A DNA stretch of 64,000 nt from Akkermansia sp. (GCA_030536145.1 JAUNQN010000002.1:25778-89777); one strand, 5' to 3'; positions 8,779 through 18,163 are shown, numbered from the stretch's first letter. Notes: generated by a model from the sequence alone, not told the origin. Made by a program: numbers and translations.

Positions 8779-8894
8779 ACTGCGGGGCAACCCGCAGTCT
8801 TGCAAATCACTACACAGGAGCCGGGCAGCGCAGCGCTGCCCGGCAACTGTGCAGGATAAGGGAAGGGGAAAACCGCCCGCGCCCGCATCCTGCA
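8779..8894 (+). promoter_or_regulatory. Three consecutive hairpins in the L15-secY gap
   Basis: The gap holds stem 1 (8779-8786/8791-8798, loop GCAA), stem 2 (CCGGGCAGCG 8821-8830/8834-8843, loop CAG) and stem 3 (TGCAGGAT 8850-8857/ATCCTGCA 8887-8894). None has a T-tract, so they are not simple terminators. Attenuation, RNA processing or a regulator site controlling SecY dosage is possible (inference). Confidence 0.55.
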
Positions 8895-8966
8895 AACTGC
8901 GGCCAGGCCACCGCCACGCGCGGCCGCCGCACCCGCTGCCAAACCACTTAATAAACAGTACAGAAT

Positions 8967-10451
8967 ATGATATCTGCGTTTGCCAACACCATGAAGGTCC
9001 CTGAGCTGAGGGCCCGCATCTTGTTTACATTGGCCATGATTGTCATCGTGCGCCTGGGCGTGCATCTTCCCCTGCCGGGCGTGGATGTGCAAACCCTCTC
9101 CGACTTCATGCAGAAGCAGGCGGAATCCGGCGACAGCCCGCTGGGTGCCCTGGGTTCCATCCTCACCATTTTCTCCGGTGGCGGCCTGCAGCAGTGCGGT
9201 ATCTTTGCCCTGGGTATCATGCCCTACATTTCCGCCTCCATTATGACCCAGCTCATGGGTGCCGTGCTGCCCAGCTGGCAGAAGATGCTGCGTGAGGAAG
9301 GCGGGCGCCAGAAGATGACCAAGTACACGCGTATCCTGGCCATCATCATTGCCATCATCCAGGGCTACTTCCTGACCCAGACCCTGCACAATCCCAGCTC
9401 CATTGGCCTGGATGTGCCTGACCTGGTGATGCCCACCGTGAACTCCTGGGTGTTTGCCTTCACCACCATCTTCATCATCGTCACCGGCACCATGTTCCTC
9501 ATGTGGATTGGTGACCAGATTACGGAGCGCGGCGTGGGCAACGGTATCTCCCTCATCATCTCCGTGAACATCATCCACGCCCTGCCGGGTGCCTTCTCCA
9601 TTGCATGGAAGACCTGCGTGATGGGCGGCAGCACGGAAATCAACCCCCTGGGCTCCCTGCTCATGGTGGCTCTCATCCTCTTCATGGTGCTTGTGGTAGC
9701 CTTCGTGGTGGTCATCACGCAGGCCCAGCGCCGCATCCCGGTGCAGTACGCCAAGCGCGTGCTGGGCCAGGGCAAGATGACCCAGGGCGGCACCCAGTAC
9801 CTGCCGCTCAAGTTGAACTACTCCGGCGTGATGCCCGTTATCTTCGCCACCGCCATCATGGCCCTGCCGCAGATGCTCTCCCGCCAGGTATTCTCCCAGG
9901 ACAGCTGGATCAACACCATCATCAACACATGGCTCTCCCCGAATGATATCTACTTCTATATCATCTCCGCAGTCATGATCTACTTCTTCTCCTACTTCTG
10001 GGTGGCCACCATGTTCCAGCCGCCGCAGATTGCAGAGGACCTGAAGCGCTCTGGCGGCTATATCCCCGGCGTGCGCCCCGGCCCCCCCACGGCTGCTTTC
10101 CTGGATGAGACCATGGGCCGCCTGACCTTCGCCGGTTCCCTGTTCCTGACGCTCATCTACTTCCTGCCGAACCTGCTCTCCGTCTTCGGCAACCTGCCCC
10201 AGCTGGTGACCCAGTTCTTCGGCGGCACCTCCCTGCTGATTCTTGTGGGCGTGCTGCTGGACATGATGCGCCAGATTGAGGCCACGCTGCTGCAGAAGAA
10301 CTACGATGGCTTCATGAAGAAGGGCCGTATCCGCGGCAAGTACGCCCACCTGCAGGGCCTGGGCGACCCCGCTGAAGGCCGCGGCATCGTGATTCTCTGG
10401 ATCATCATCGCCGTCCTCGTCCTCGGCGGCGCTGTGGCCCTGGCCAACTGA
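8967..10451 (+). CDS. secY: Protein translocase subunit SecY
   Basis: 494 residues, longer than E. coli SecY (443), with ten membrane helices. Family blocks include RLGVHLPLPGVD near the N-terminus, GIMPYISASIMTQL, GNGISLIISVNI and the cytoplasmic QAQRRIPVQYAKRV loop. SecY forms the protein-conducting channel with SecE and SecG. It ends the L24-SecY transcript; adk, map, infA and the alpha operon do not follow, and a terminator separates it from hisS. Confidence 0.97.
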   Translation: MISAFANTMKVPELRARILFTLAMIVIVRLGVHLPLPGVDVQTLSDFMQKQAESGDSPLGALGSILTIFSGGGLQQCGIFALGIMPYISASIMTQLMGAVLPSWQKMLREEGGRQKMTKYTRILAIIIAIIQGYFLTQTLHNPSSIGLDVPDLVMPTVNSWVFAFTTIFIIVTGTMFLMWIGDQITERGVGNGISLIISVNIIHALPGAFSIAWKTCVMGGSTEINPLGSLLMVALILFMVLVVAFVVVITQAQRRIPVQYAKRVLGQGKMTQGGTQYLPLKLNYSGVMPVIFATAIMALPQMLSRQVFSQDSWINTIINTWLSPNDIYFYIISAVMIYFFSYFWVATMFQPPQIAEDLKRSGGYIPGVRPGPPTAAFLDETMGRLTFAGSLFLTLIYFLPNLLSVFGNLPQLVTQFFGGTSLLILVGVLLDMMRQIEATLLQKNYDGFMKKGRIRGKYAHLQGLGDPAEGRGIVILWIIIAVLVLGGAVALAN

Positions 10452-10474
10452 TTCCGGCAGACAGGATTTCCCCA

Positions 10475-10507
10475 AATCCCCGCACCATTCCGGTGCGGGG
10501 ATTTTTT
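10475..10507 (+). terminator. Terminator after secY
   Basis: Stem AATCCCCGCACC (10475-10486) / GGTGCGGGGATT (10492-10503) with a 5-nt loop, running into a T6 tract. It is nearly identical in stem sequence to the terminator after the malic enzyme gene. Confidence 0.93.
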
Positions 10508-10544
10508 ATTCCGCGCCAGTCTGCGGCATGCATTGTGAAATGCC

Positions 10545-10572
10545 TTGATTCCTTGGCGGAAATTCGTATAAT
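10545..10572 (+). promoter_or_regulatory. hisS promoter
   Basis: TTGATT (10545-10550), 16-nt spacer, TATAAT (10567-10572). It gives a leader of about 24 nt, A-rich and without an SD. Confidence 0.85.
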
Positions 10573-10602
10573 ACGCGCGCAACAAATAACAACATACGAA
10601 CC

Positions 10603-11868
10603 ATGCCTGATGCCAGATTTCAGCCGCTGCCGGGATTCCGCGACTTCGCGCCGCAGGAATGCGCCCTCCGCAACTACCTTTTCAACACGTGGCGGCGTGT
10701 GGCTCACCGCTACGGTTTCGTAGAGTGGGAGGCCCCCACCATCGAGTCCACCGACCTCTACCTCAAGAAGTCCGGCGGTGAGCTGCCCACCCAGCTCTTC
10801 CGTTTCAAGGACCAGGGCGAGCGTGATATCACCGTGCGCCCGGAGCTTACCGCCTCCCTGGGTCGCATTGCCGCCGCATACCAGCGTGAGTATTCCAAGC
10901 CGCTCAAGTGGTTTGAAATCGGCTCCTGCTTCCGCTATGAGAAGCCGCAGAAGGGCCGCCTGCGCGAGTTCGTGCAGTTCAACGCCGACATCCTGGGCGA
11001 GGCAGGGGAGGGCTCCGATGCCGAGCTGATTTCCCTGGCCATCGACTGCATGCGCGAGTTCGGCTTCACCGCGGACGATTTCGTGGTGCGCGTGTCAGAC
11101 CGCGAGGTGTGGCTCAAGTACGCCGCCGACCACGGCGTGGAGGATGAGCGCGTGGGCGATTTCCTGGCCGTGGTGGACAAGTTTGAGCGCGACCGCCCGG
11201 AGTACTGCCAGGAGAAGCTGGATGCCTTCGGCATGAAGCGTGAGGACCTGGTGGCCTTCATAGCCAACCCGCCCGCAGGCTGCTCCCCGCGCTATGATGC
11301 CGTGCTGGAGGAGCTGCGCGCCCGCGGTCTGGAGGACTACGTGCAGCTGGACCTCTCCGTGGTCCGCGGCCTGGCCTACTACACCGGCCTGGTGTTTGAG
11401 ATTTTCGACAAGGGCCACACCCTGCGTGCCGTGGCCGGCGGCGGCCGCTACAACGGTCTCGTCTCCACCCTCTCCAACGGCGCGGTGGACATGCCCGCCA
11501 CAGGCTTTGCCATGGGTGATGCCGTCATCGCCCACCTGATTGAGGCCTGCCCGGCCGCCAAGGCCCTGCGTGATGCCGCCATGAAGCCGAACGCCTGTGA
11601 CGTGTGTATGGTGCTGGCCGCGCCGGAGATGCGCCCGCAAATGCTGGGCCTGGCCTCCGCCCTGCGTGATGCCGGCGTGCGCGTGGACCTGCCGCTTTCC
11701 CCGGCCAAGTTCGGCAACCGCCTCAAGCACGCAGAGAAAATCGGCGCCACGTACGCCCTCATCATCGGCACGGAATACCCGCAGATGGAGCTCAAGAATC
11801 TCTCCACCCGTGAATCCGTGCACACCACCCCGGAGACCCTGCTGGACGAGCTCCTGGGCGACGAGTAA
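10603..11868 (+). CDS. hisS: Histidyl-tRNA synthetase
   Basis: 421 residues, the usual class II HisRS length. Motif 2 (IGSCFRYEKPQKGRLREF), the His-specific LAYYTGLVFEIF stretch, motif 3 (GGGRYNGL) and a C-terminal anticodon-binding domain (about 330-421) are all visible. It charges tRNA-His. It has its own promoter and is followed by a strong hairpin. Confidence 0.97.
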   Translation: MPDARFQPLPGFRDFAPQECALRNYLFNTWRRVAHRYGFVEWEAPTIESTDLYLKKSGGELPTQLFRFKDQGERDITVRPELTASLGRIAAAYQREYSKPLKWFEIGSCFRYEKPQKGRLREFVQFNADILGEAGEGSDAELISLAIDCMREFGFTADDFVVRVSDREVWLKYAADHGVEDERVGDFLAVVDKFERDRPEYCQEKLDAFGMKREDLVAFIANPPAGCSPRYDAVLEELRARGLEDYVQLDLSVVRGLAYYTGLVFEIFDKGHTLRAVAGGGRYNGLVSTLSNGAVDMPATGFAMGDAVIAHLIEACPAAKALRDAAMKPNACDVCMVLAAPEMRPQMLGLASALRDAGVRVDLPLSPAKFGNRLKHAEKIGATYALIIGTEYPQMELKNLSTRESVHTTPETLLDELLGDE

Positions 11869-11914
11869 GCTTTTTCACGTTCCCGCACAGGAACACAACC
11901 GGGCTTTTCCCATC

Positions 11915-11942
11915 AGGCGCACCCCTCCCCGGGGGTGCGCCT
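11915..11942 (+). terminator. Hairpin after hisS
   Basis: An 11-bp GC-rich stem, AGGCGCACCCC (11915-11925) with GGGGTGCGCCT (11932-11942). No T-tract follows, so termination, if it occurs here, may need Rho. Confidence 0.55.
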
Positions 11943-11998
11943 GAATACCGTTTCCGGCATGAAAACTCCGCTAGGGGGCTGATATTGCATATTTTCTC

Positions 11999-12026
11999 TT
12001 GATTCTCCGCGCCCATTGTGTATACT
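11999..12026 (+). promoter_or_regulatory. asd promoter
   Basis: TTGATT (11999-12004), 16 nt, TATACT (12021-12026), giving a leader of about 38 nt before ATG 12072. Confidence 0.82.
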
Positions 12027-12071
12027 CACCCGCGTACGCGCGCAATCAACCGCGCCACATTTGACAAGAAA

Positions 12072-13085
12072 ATGATCAAGAACCCCAGAGTCGCTATTGT
12101 GGGCGCCACCGGTGCGGTGGGCGTCGAAATCCTCTCCTGCCTGGAAAGCCGCAACTTCCCGCTGGCTTCCCTCAAGTTGCTGGCCTCTCGTCGCTCTGCG
12201 GGTAAACAGGTTGCCTTCCGCGGTGAAATGCTGACCGTGGAAGAGCTGACCAAGGATTCCTTCCAGGACGTGGACATCGCCCTGTTCTCCGCCGGCGGCA
12301 GCATCTCCCTGGAGTACGGCCCCATAGCCGCCGCGGCCGGTGCCGTGGTGGTGGACAACTCCTCCGCCTTCCGCCAGGATGCGGACGTGCCGCTGGTGGT
12401 GCCGGAGATTAACGGCGACGCCGCCTTCAACCACCCCCGCAACATCATTGCCAACCCGAACTGCACCACCATCATCACCCTGATGGCCCTGTACCCGCTG
12501 CACCTCAAGTTCGGCCTGAAGATGGTCGTTGCCAGCAGCTACCAGGCTGTCTCCGGCAGCGGGCAGCACGGCATCGCGGAGCTGGAGAGCCAGGTGCGCG
12601 CCATCGTGAACGGCCACCCCGTGGAGATGAGTACCTATCCCCGCCAGATTGCCTTCAACGTGCTGCCGCAGATTGACAAGTTCACGGACACCGGCTACAC
12701 CAAGGAGGAGCTGAAGATGCTCAACGAGGGCCGCAAGATCATGGGCCTGCCGGAGCTGAAGGTGACCTGCACCTGCGTGCGCGTGCCCGTGTACCGCAGC
12801 CACTCCATCTCCTGTGTGGCGCAGTTTGAGAAGCCCGTGGACGTGGAGGCCGCCAAGGCCTGCTTTGCCGGTATGCCCGGCGTGAAGCTCATGGACGACC
12901 CTGCCGCCAACGTGTGGCCCACCCCGCTGGATTCCACCAACGGCGACGACTGCCTGGTGGGCCGTATCCGCAAGGACCTGGCCATCGACAACGCCCTGAA
13001 CCTGTGGGTGGTGGGCGACCAGGTGCGCAAGGGCGCCGCCCTGAACGCCGTGCAGATTGCCGAGCTCCTGGTGAACGGCAAGTAA
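12072..13085 (+). CDS. asd: Aspartate-semialdehyde dehydrogenase
   Basis: 337 residues. It makes aspartate semialdehyde from aspartyl phosphate with NADPH, for lysine/diaminopimelate, threonine and methionine. The NADP-binding GATGAVG (about residues 9-15) and the active-site Cys in NPNCTT are present. I chose ATG 12072, which opens directly into IKNPRVAIVGATGAVG; the longer frame starts inside the promoter's -10 region. ispA follows after 18 nt. Confidence 0.96.
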   Translation: MIKNPRVAIVGATGAVGVEILSCLESRNFPLASLKLLASRRSAGKQVAFRGEMLTVEELTKDSFQDVDIALFSAGGSISLEYGPIAAAAGAVVVDNSSAFRQDADVPLVVPEINGDAAFNHPRNIIANPNCTTIITLMALYPLHLKFGLKMVVASSYQAVSGSGQHGIAELESQVRAIVNGHPVEMSTYPRQIAFNVLPQIDKFTDTGYTKEELKMLNEGRKIMGLPELKVTCTCVRVPVYRSHSISCVAQFEKPVDVEAAKACFAGMPGVKLMDDPAANVWPTPLDSTNGDDCLVGRIRKDLAIDNALNLWVVGDQVRKGAALNAVQIAELLVNGK

Positions 13086-13103
13086 GCAGAAAGGTACGCA
13101 GCC

Positions 13104-13991
13104 ATGCAAGACATCACCTCCCTTATCAAGGAAACGGCCGCCCGCGTGGAGGCCCGCCTGAACGAGCTGCTGCCGGATGAGACCGTGCAGCCCGCCTCCC
13201 TCCACAAGGCCATGCGCTACAGCATCTTTGCCGGTGGCAAGCGCATCCGCCCGCTGCTGTGCATAGAGTCCGCCAAGGCCTGCGGTGCCACGGAGGAGGA
13301 TGCCCTGAACGCCGCCTGCGCCCTGGAGGTGCTGCACACCTACACCCTTATCCACGACGACCTGCCGTGCATGGACAACGACGACCTGCGCCGCGGCCGC
13401 CCCACCAACCACAAGGTGTTCGGCGAGGGCGTGGCCGTGCTGGCCGGTGATGCCCTGCTCACGGAGGCCTTCGCCATCCTGGCCCGCGTGCCGGCCAACG
13501 ACCGCTACACCGTGGGCGACTACGTGGCGGAGTTTGCGTACCGCACCGGCAGCCTGAACCTGGTCGGCGGCCAGGTGCTGGACCTGGAGGGTGAGGGCCG
13601 CGCCCTCTCCGTGGAGGAGCTGCGCGCCATCCACCACGGCAAGACCTCCGCGCTCATCATGGCCTCCACCCGCCTGGGCGGCATGGTGGCAGGCTGCACG
13701 CAGGAGCAGCTGGATGCCCTTACCGCCTACGGCCGCGACCTGGGCTTGGCCTTCCAGATTATCGACGACATCCTGGATGTCACCTCCTCCCCGGAGGTGC
13801 TGGGCAAGAGCATCGGCAAGGATGCCGCCGTGCAGAAGGCCACCTATCCCTCCCTGGTGGGCCTGGAGCAGGCACGCGCAGAGGCGCGAGACCTCACCGC
13901 CTCCGCCCGCGCAGCGCTGGATGTGTTCTCCCCCAAGCGCCGGGAGACCCTGCTGGCCATCAACGATTTCCTGCTCAGCCGCGATTATTGA
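13104..13991 (+). CDS. ispA: Polyprenyl synthetase, farnesyl/geranyl diphosphate synthase type
   Basis: 295 residues. The first Asp-rich motif (DDLPCMDNDDLRRGRPTNH, with the bacterial two-residue insertion) and the second (IIDDILDVT) bind Mg-diphosphate. GGKRIRP binds substrate. It condenses isopentenyl diphosphate with allylic diphosphates to C15 or C20 products. An SD-like AGAAAGG lies before the start. It is transcribed with asd and ends at a bulged hairpin with T7. Confidence 0.94.
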   Translation: MQDITSLIKETAARVEARLNELLPDETVQPASLHKAMRYSIFAGGKRIRPLLCIESAKACGATEEDALNAACALEVLHTYTLIHDDLPCMDNDDLRRGRPTNHKVFGEGVAVLAGDALLTEAFAILARVPANDRYTVGDYVAEFAYRTGSLNLVGGQVLDLEGEGRALSVEELRAIHHGKTSALIMASTRLGGMVAGCTQEQLDALTAYGRDLGLAFQIIDDILDVTSSPEVLGKSIGKDAAVQKATYPSLVGLEQARAEARDLTASARAALDVFSPKRRETLLAINDFLLSRDY

Positions 13992-14023
13992 TTCCGCTAC
14001 GGGCAAATCCCGGCATAGAAAAA

Positions 14024-14057
14024 GGTGCGCCTGCATGTGCAGGCCGCGCCTTTTTTT
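14024..14057 (+). terminator. Terminator after ispA
   Basis: A 12-bp stem with one bulged C (14024-14035 with 14038-14050), then seven T. Confidence 0.9.
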
Positions 14058-14086
14058 CATGCGTGCAAAGCTGCCAAAGTAATTCT

Positions 14087-14115
14087 TTGCAATCTGCGGC
14101 GCATTGTTGTATCAT
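14087..14115 (+). promoter_or_regulatory. Promoter of the SDR-GH75 pair, leaderless geometry
   Basis: TTGCAA (14087-14092), 17 nt, TATCAT (14110-14115). The -10 ends 6 nt before ATG 14122, so transcription should start at or within 1-2 nt of the start codon. Confidence 0.78.
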
Positions 14116-14121
14116 GGCGGC

Positions 14122-14937
14122 ATGGTATGTGAACAGGTTGTCATCACGGGAGCTTCATCGGGCATCGGTGCGGCGTTTGCGCGGCGTTTGGCCGGCGAAT
14201 GCAAGCTGATGGTGCTGGTGGCGCGGCGCGGGGACGTGCTGGAAACCCTGGCGGCAGAGCTGCGCCGGCAGCACCCGCACATGGAGGTGGCCACCGCCCC
14301 ATGCGACCTGGCGGACGAGTCCCAGCGCAAGGTGCTGATGGAGGCCTGCGCCGGGCTGGATTCCGGTGAAATCCTGCTCATCAACAACGCCGGGCTGGGC
14401 GACCACGGTGATTTCTGCTCCAGTGCCCCCGCCCGCAACCGAGACATGCTCCAGGTGAACGTGTGCGCGCTCACGGAGCTGACGCACGCCCTGCTGCCGC
14501 GGATAGTCAGGCAGGGCGGCGGTATCATCAACATAGCCTCCCTGGCGGCGGAGCTGCCCATCCCGGACTTTGCCGTGTACGCCGCTTCCAAGGCCTACGT
14601 GGCCTCTTTCAGCGAGGCCCTGCGCCTGGAGCTGCAGGAATTCGGCATACCCGTGCTGGCCGTGTGCCCCGGGCCGGTCCACACCGGGTTTGGTGATGTG
14701 GCGCGGCGCGCAGGGCAGGGCAGCGGTGACGTGCCGTTCAAGAAATGGTTCTACACCACTATCGACGAGGTGGTGGAGGGCTCCCTGGTCTCCCTGCTGA
14801 AGGGGCGGGCGCGCTACTACCCGTCGCTGAAAATCCGTTTGTCCGCCTGGCTGCTGCGCCTGGCACCGCTGGCGCTGCTGCGCCGCATCATGGCATACCG
14901 CCCCCGCCGTACCTCTAAGAAAACAGACTACTCATGA
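14122..14937 (+). CDS. Short-chain dehydrogenase/reductase
   Basis: 271 residues. Classical SDR: TGASSGIG cofactor motif at the N-terminus, NNAG, and the catalytic Ser with YAASK. Cofactor type and substrate cannot be read from sequence. The C-terminus is hydrophobic and basic (AWLLRLAPLALLRRIMAYRP), so the enzyme may sit on the membrane like other DltE/YqjQ-type SDRs (inference). ATG 14122 was chosen over the in-frame TTG at 14104, which lies upstream of the -10 box. Its stop overlaps the next start (ATGA). Confidence 0.92.
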   Translation: MVCEQVVITGASSGIGAAFARRLAGECKLMVLVARRGDVLETLAAELRRQHPHMEVATAPCDLADESQRKVLMEACAGLDSGEILLINNAGLGDHGDFCSSAPARNRDMLQVNVCALTELTHALLPRIVRQGGGIINIASLAAELPIPDFAVYAASKAYVASFSEALRLELQEFGIPVLAVCPGPVHTGFGDVARRAGQGSGDVPFKKWFYTTIDEVVEGSLVSLLKGRARYYPSLKIRLSAWLLRLAPLALLRRIMAYRPRRTSKKTDYS

Positions 14938-16355
14938 ATACAGAAGAACACGATATGAACACCGGGGAATCCCCCAAGCCCGCCAAGACCTTCCACCCCT
15001 TCCGCTGGTGCCTGCTGGGCGTGCTGGCCGCCGGGGCCGGTTCCCTGTACACGCCCTACCCGGCCCGCCTGGTGGAAGCCGTGCGCGCCCTCGTGCAGCC
15101 CGAGCCCTGCGTGGTGGAAAAGGTGGTGGTGAAATACGTGCAGCCCCCGCTGCCGCCCGTGCCCGACACCCCCGCCGCCACTGCTGATAGCGGCAAGCCC
15201 TGGCACCCGCAGGACAGTTTCTCCATGCCGGAGGTGGTGCTGCCCCCGTTCCCGCCCGCCCTGCCGGAGCAGGCCATGGACGGCTCCTTCTCCCACTTCA
15301 CCAAGCTGGGCGGCGGTATCAACATGAGTTCCCGCGTGAAATTCCAGCCCGGCACCACCGCTGCGCAGGACCGCAAGAAGAAGGATGCCTACCTGGTGGA
15401 ACTGGGCATGAGCCTGTACCAGCCCCATGCCGCCAACGGGCAGGAGCTGCTGCTGGCCAATCCCAAGCTCTCCAAGGTGCTGGCCAAGTACACGGAGCTG
15501 ATGGAGGCCGCCCAGGTATCCCACTGGTACGCGCCGCTCTACCTTCACAAGCAGAACGAGATACGCAAGAACGCCGGCACGCTCTCCAAGCTGATGGACC
15601 GCCACAATTTCTATGATACGGATACCATGCTGGAGATAGCCGCCCCCGGCTCCGGCAGGAAGGTGCTCTGGATCCAGGCGGATATGGACGTGGTTTCCGA
15701 CGGCTCTGACGGCGACCGCCTGCCCACCATGCCGGACAAGGTGGTGAAGAGCGACCACTACCAGCCCTCCACCTCCTACCGCTGGAAGAAGCGCACCAAG
15801 ACGCCCAACCCCCTGCTCAAGGCTTGGCAGGAGCGCCTGGAGAAGCGCGTGAAGGCCAAGGCCTCCGCCGCCTCCATTGCCAGTGCCCGCTCCGTGGTGA
15901 ACGACCTGCTCACCTACAGTTACCTGCTGGCAGAGTACGATCCCTTTATCGTGGTGCCGCTGACGCTGAACGAGGGCAAGGCCTCTGCATACCGGCCCCA
16001 GCCCGGCGACTACGCCGTGGTGGTGGTGGGAGACCGCGTGTTCCCCGCCATCGTGGGTGATTTCGGCCCCAAGACCAAGACCGGGGAGGCCTCCCTGCGC
16101 CTGGCCAAGGCCGTGAACCCCGCCGCCACCCCGTACTCCCGCCCGCTTTCGGACCTCTCCGCCTCCTACATCATCTTCCCCGGCTCCAAGGAAGCCCAGA
16201 ACGGCCCCATCGACTACGCCCGCCTGAACTCCCGCTGCATGGAGCTGCTGGATGAAATAGGCGGCCTGGGCCCGGCCGCGCGCTTTGTGCAGATGGACGA
16301 CCTGCTGCCCCAGCCGGCCCCGGCGCCCGCTCCGGCACCCGCCCCGGCGGGCTGA
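14934..16355 (+). CDS. Membrane-anchored GH75-like (chitosanase-type) protein
   Basis: 473 residues. An N-terminal hydrophobic segment (about 23-43) acts as signal or anchor, followed by a Pro-rich linker. The second half resembles glycoside hydrolase family 75: an Asp-rich ADMDVVSDGSDGD block (D250, D252) and a GDFGPKTKTGEASLRLA block (E385), which fit the catalytic Asp and Glu regions of fungal chitosanases. The C-terminus is an alternating Pro-Ala tail. A second ATG at 14955 is possible. It is translationally coupled to the SDR. Substrate unproven. Confidence 0.78.
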   Translation: MNTEEHDMNTGESPKPAKTFHPFRWCLLGVLAAGAGSLYTPYPARLVEAVRALVQPEPCVVEKVVVKYVQPPLPPVPDTPAATADSGKPWHPQDSFSMPEVVLPPFPPALPEQAMDGSFSHFTKLGGGINMSSRVKFQPGTTAAQDRKKKDAYLVELGMSLYQPHAANGQELLLANPKLSKVLAKYTELMEAAQVSHWYAPLYLHKQNEIRKNAGTLSKLMDRHNFYDTDTMLEIAAPGSGRKVLWIQADMDVVSDGSDGDRLPTMPDKVVKSDHYQPSTSYRWKKRTKTPNPLLKAWQERLEKRVKAKASAASIASARSVVNDLLTYSYLLAEYDPFIVVPLTLNEGKASAYRPQPGDYAVVVVGDRVFPAIVGDFGPKTKTGEASLRLAKAVNPAATPYSRPLSDLSASYIIFPGSKEAQNGPIDYARLNSRCMELLDEIGGLGPAARFVQMDDLLPQPAPAPAPAPAPAG

Positions 16356-16388
16356 GCCGCCCCGCGCGCGCAAGTCCCTGACCCTCAT

Positions 16389-16415
16389 GGCATGCCCAAG
16401 CCGGGCATGCCGTTT
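16389..16415 (+). terminator. Terminator after the GH75-like gene
   Basis: GGCATGCCC (16389-16397) pairs with GGGCATGCC (16403-16411); GTTTT follows. Confidence 0.75.
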
Positions 16416-16495
16416 TGTTATATGACGCAGATGCTCAATCCGGAGGGGATTTTATGCTGGAAACGCGGTTTCATTTGTGGTAGACTCTGCGCGCT

Positions 16496-18163
16496 ATGTT
16501 ATCGGATCGTACCAAGGCAGGAATAGAGCGTGCCCCACACCGCAGCCTTATGCGTGCCACGGGTATGACGGATGAAGACATCCGCAAGCCCTTTATCGCT
16601 ATTTGCAACTCTTTCAACGAGGTAATCCCCGGCCACGTGCACCTGAACAAGGTGGCGGAGCTGATCAAGGAGGAGGTCCGCAAGGCGGGCGGCACCCCCA
16701 TTGAATTCAACCTTATCGGCGTGTGCGACGGCATAGCCATGGCGCACCGGGGCATGAAGTTCTCCCTGGCCAGCCGCGAGCTGATAGCCGACAGCGTGGA
16801 GACCATGCTCTCCGCCCATGCGTTCGATGCCTGCATCTGCATCCCGAACTGTGACAAGATTGTCCCCGGCATGGTAATGGGCGCGCTGCGCTGCAACATT
16901 CCCACCATCTTCTGCAGCGGCGGTCCCATGGCCGTGGGCAAGGGCCGCAACGGCGAGGACCTGGACCTCAACAGCGTGTTCGAGGCCGTGGCCGCCTGCA
17001 CCGCCGGCAAGATTACGGAGGAGGAGCTGCACTACGTGGAGTGCCATGCATGCCCCGGCGCGGGTTCCTGCTCCGGCATGTTCACCGCCAACTCCATGAA
17101 CTGCCTGTGCGAGGTGCTGGGCCTAGCGCTGCCGGGCAACGGCACGCTGCTGGCGCTCTCCGACGAGCGCAAGGAGATGTGGCGCGCCGCCGCACGCCGT
17201 GCCGTGGAGATGGCCAGGCAGGGCGGTCCCCTGCCGCGAGACCTCATCACGGAGAAGAGCATCGACAACGTCTTCACCTGCGATATGGCCATGGGCGGCT
17301 CCTCCAACACGGTGCTGCACACCCTGGCCTTTGCCGCAGAGGCCGGGCTGGACTACGACCTGCGCCGCATCGACACCATTTCCAAGCGCACCCCGAACAT
17401 CTGCAAGGTGGCCCCCAGCTCCCGCTACCACATGCATGACGTGCTGCGCGCAGGCGGTATCATGACCATCCTTGCAGAAATCAACACCATCCCCGGTGCG
17501 CTGAACACGGATGTGCCCACCGTGAGCGGCAAGACCCTGGGCGAGCAGATGGAGGGCCTGCACACGCAGGATCCCGCCGTTATCCGCACGGTGGAAAACG
17601 CCTACTCCAAGGACGGCGGCCTGGCCGTGCTCTTCGGCAACCTGGCAGAGCAGGGCGCCATCGTGAAAAAGGCCGGCGTGCTGCCGGAGATGATGGTACA
17701 CCGCGGCCCGGCGGTCATCTTTGAGAGCCAGGAGGATGCCTGCGCCGGAATCCTGGCGGACAAGGTGAAACCCGGTGATGTGGTGGTGATCCGCAACGAG
17801 GGACCCAAGGGCGGCCCCGGCATGCAGGAGATGCTGGCCCCCACCAGCTACATCATGGGCAAGGGCCTGGGCAACTGCGTGGCCCTGATTACGGACGGCC
17901 GCTTCTCCGGCGCCACGCACGGCGCCTGCATCGGCCACGTGTCCCCGGAGGCCGCGGAGGGCGGCCTCATCGGCCTGCTGAAGGACGGCGATATCATCAG
18001 CATCGACATCCCGAACCGCAGCATCACCGCAGAGCTGAGCGAGGAGGAGATAGCCGCCCGCCGCGCCGTGTGGCAGCCCACCATGCAGGAGATAGACGGC
18101 AAGTGGCTCAAGCGCTACCGCAAGCTGGCCACCAATGCCAGCCGCGGCGCCGTGCTCCAGTAA
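16496..18163 (+). CDS. ilvD: Dihydroxy-acid dehydratase
   Basis: 555 residues, full length. It dehydrates dihydroxy-isovalerate and dihydroxy-methylvalerate in valine, isoleucine and leucine synthesis. Iron-sulfur Cys motifs are present ([29 protein letters not shown]), as is the C-terminal [22 protein letters not shown] block. A TAGACT box ends 9 nt before the ATG but its -35 is poor. A POT-like transporter follows after 24 nt and may share the transcript. Confidence 0.97.
   Translation: MLSDRTKAGIERAPHRSLMRATGMTDEDIRKPFIAICNSFNEVIPGHVHLNKVAELIKEEVRKAGGTPIEFNLIGVCDGIAMAHRGMKFSLASRELIADSVETMLSAHAFDACICIPNCDKIVPGMVMGALRCNIPTIFCSGGPMAVGKGRNGEDLDLNSVFEAVAACTAGKITEEELHYVECHACPGAGSCSGMFTANSMNCLCEVLGLALPGNGTLLALSDERKEMWRAAARRAVEMARQGGPLPRDLITEKSIDNVFTCDMAMGGSSNTVLHTLAFAAEAGLDYDLRRIDTISKRTPNICKVAPSSRYHMHDVLRAGGIMTILAEINTIPGALNTDVPTVSGKTLGEQMEGLHTQDPAVIRTVENAYSKDGGLAVLFGNLAEQGAIVKKAGVLPEMMVHRGPAVIFESQEDACAGILADKVKPGDVVVIRNEGPKGGPGMQEMLAPTSYIMGKGLGNCVALITDGRFSGATHGACIGHVSPEAAEGGLIGLLKDGDIISIDIPNRSITAELSEEEIAARRAVWQPTMQEIDGKWLKRYRKLATNASRGAVLQ

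Noticed and set aside
11913-14060. A 715-codon minus-strand frame opposite asd and ispA
   Set aside because: Shadow of two well-identified enzymes with their own promoter and terminator.
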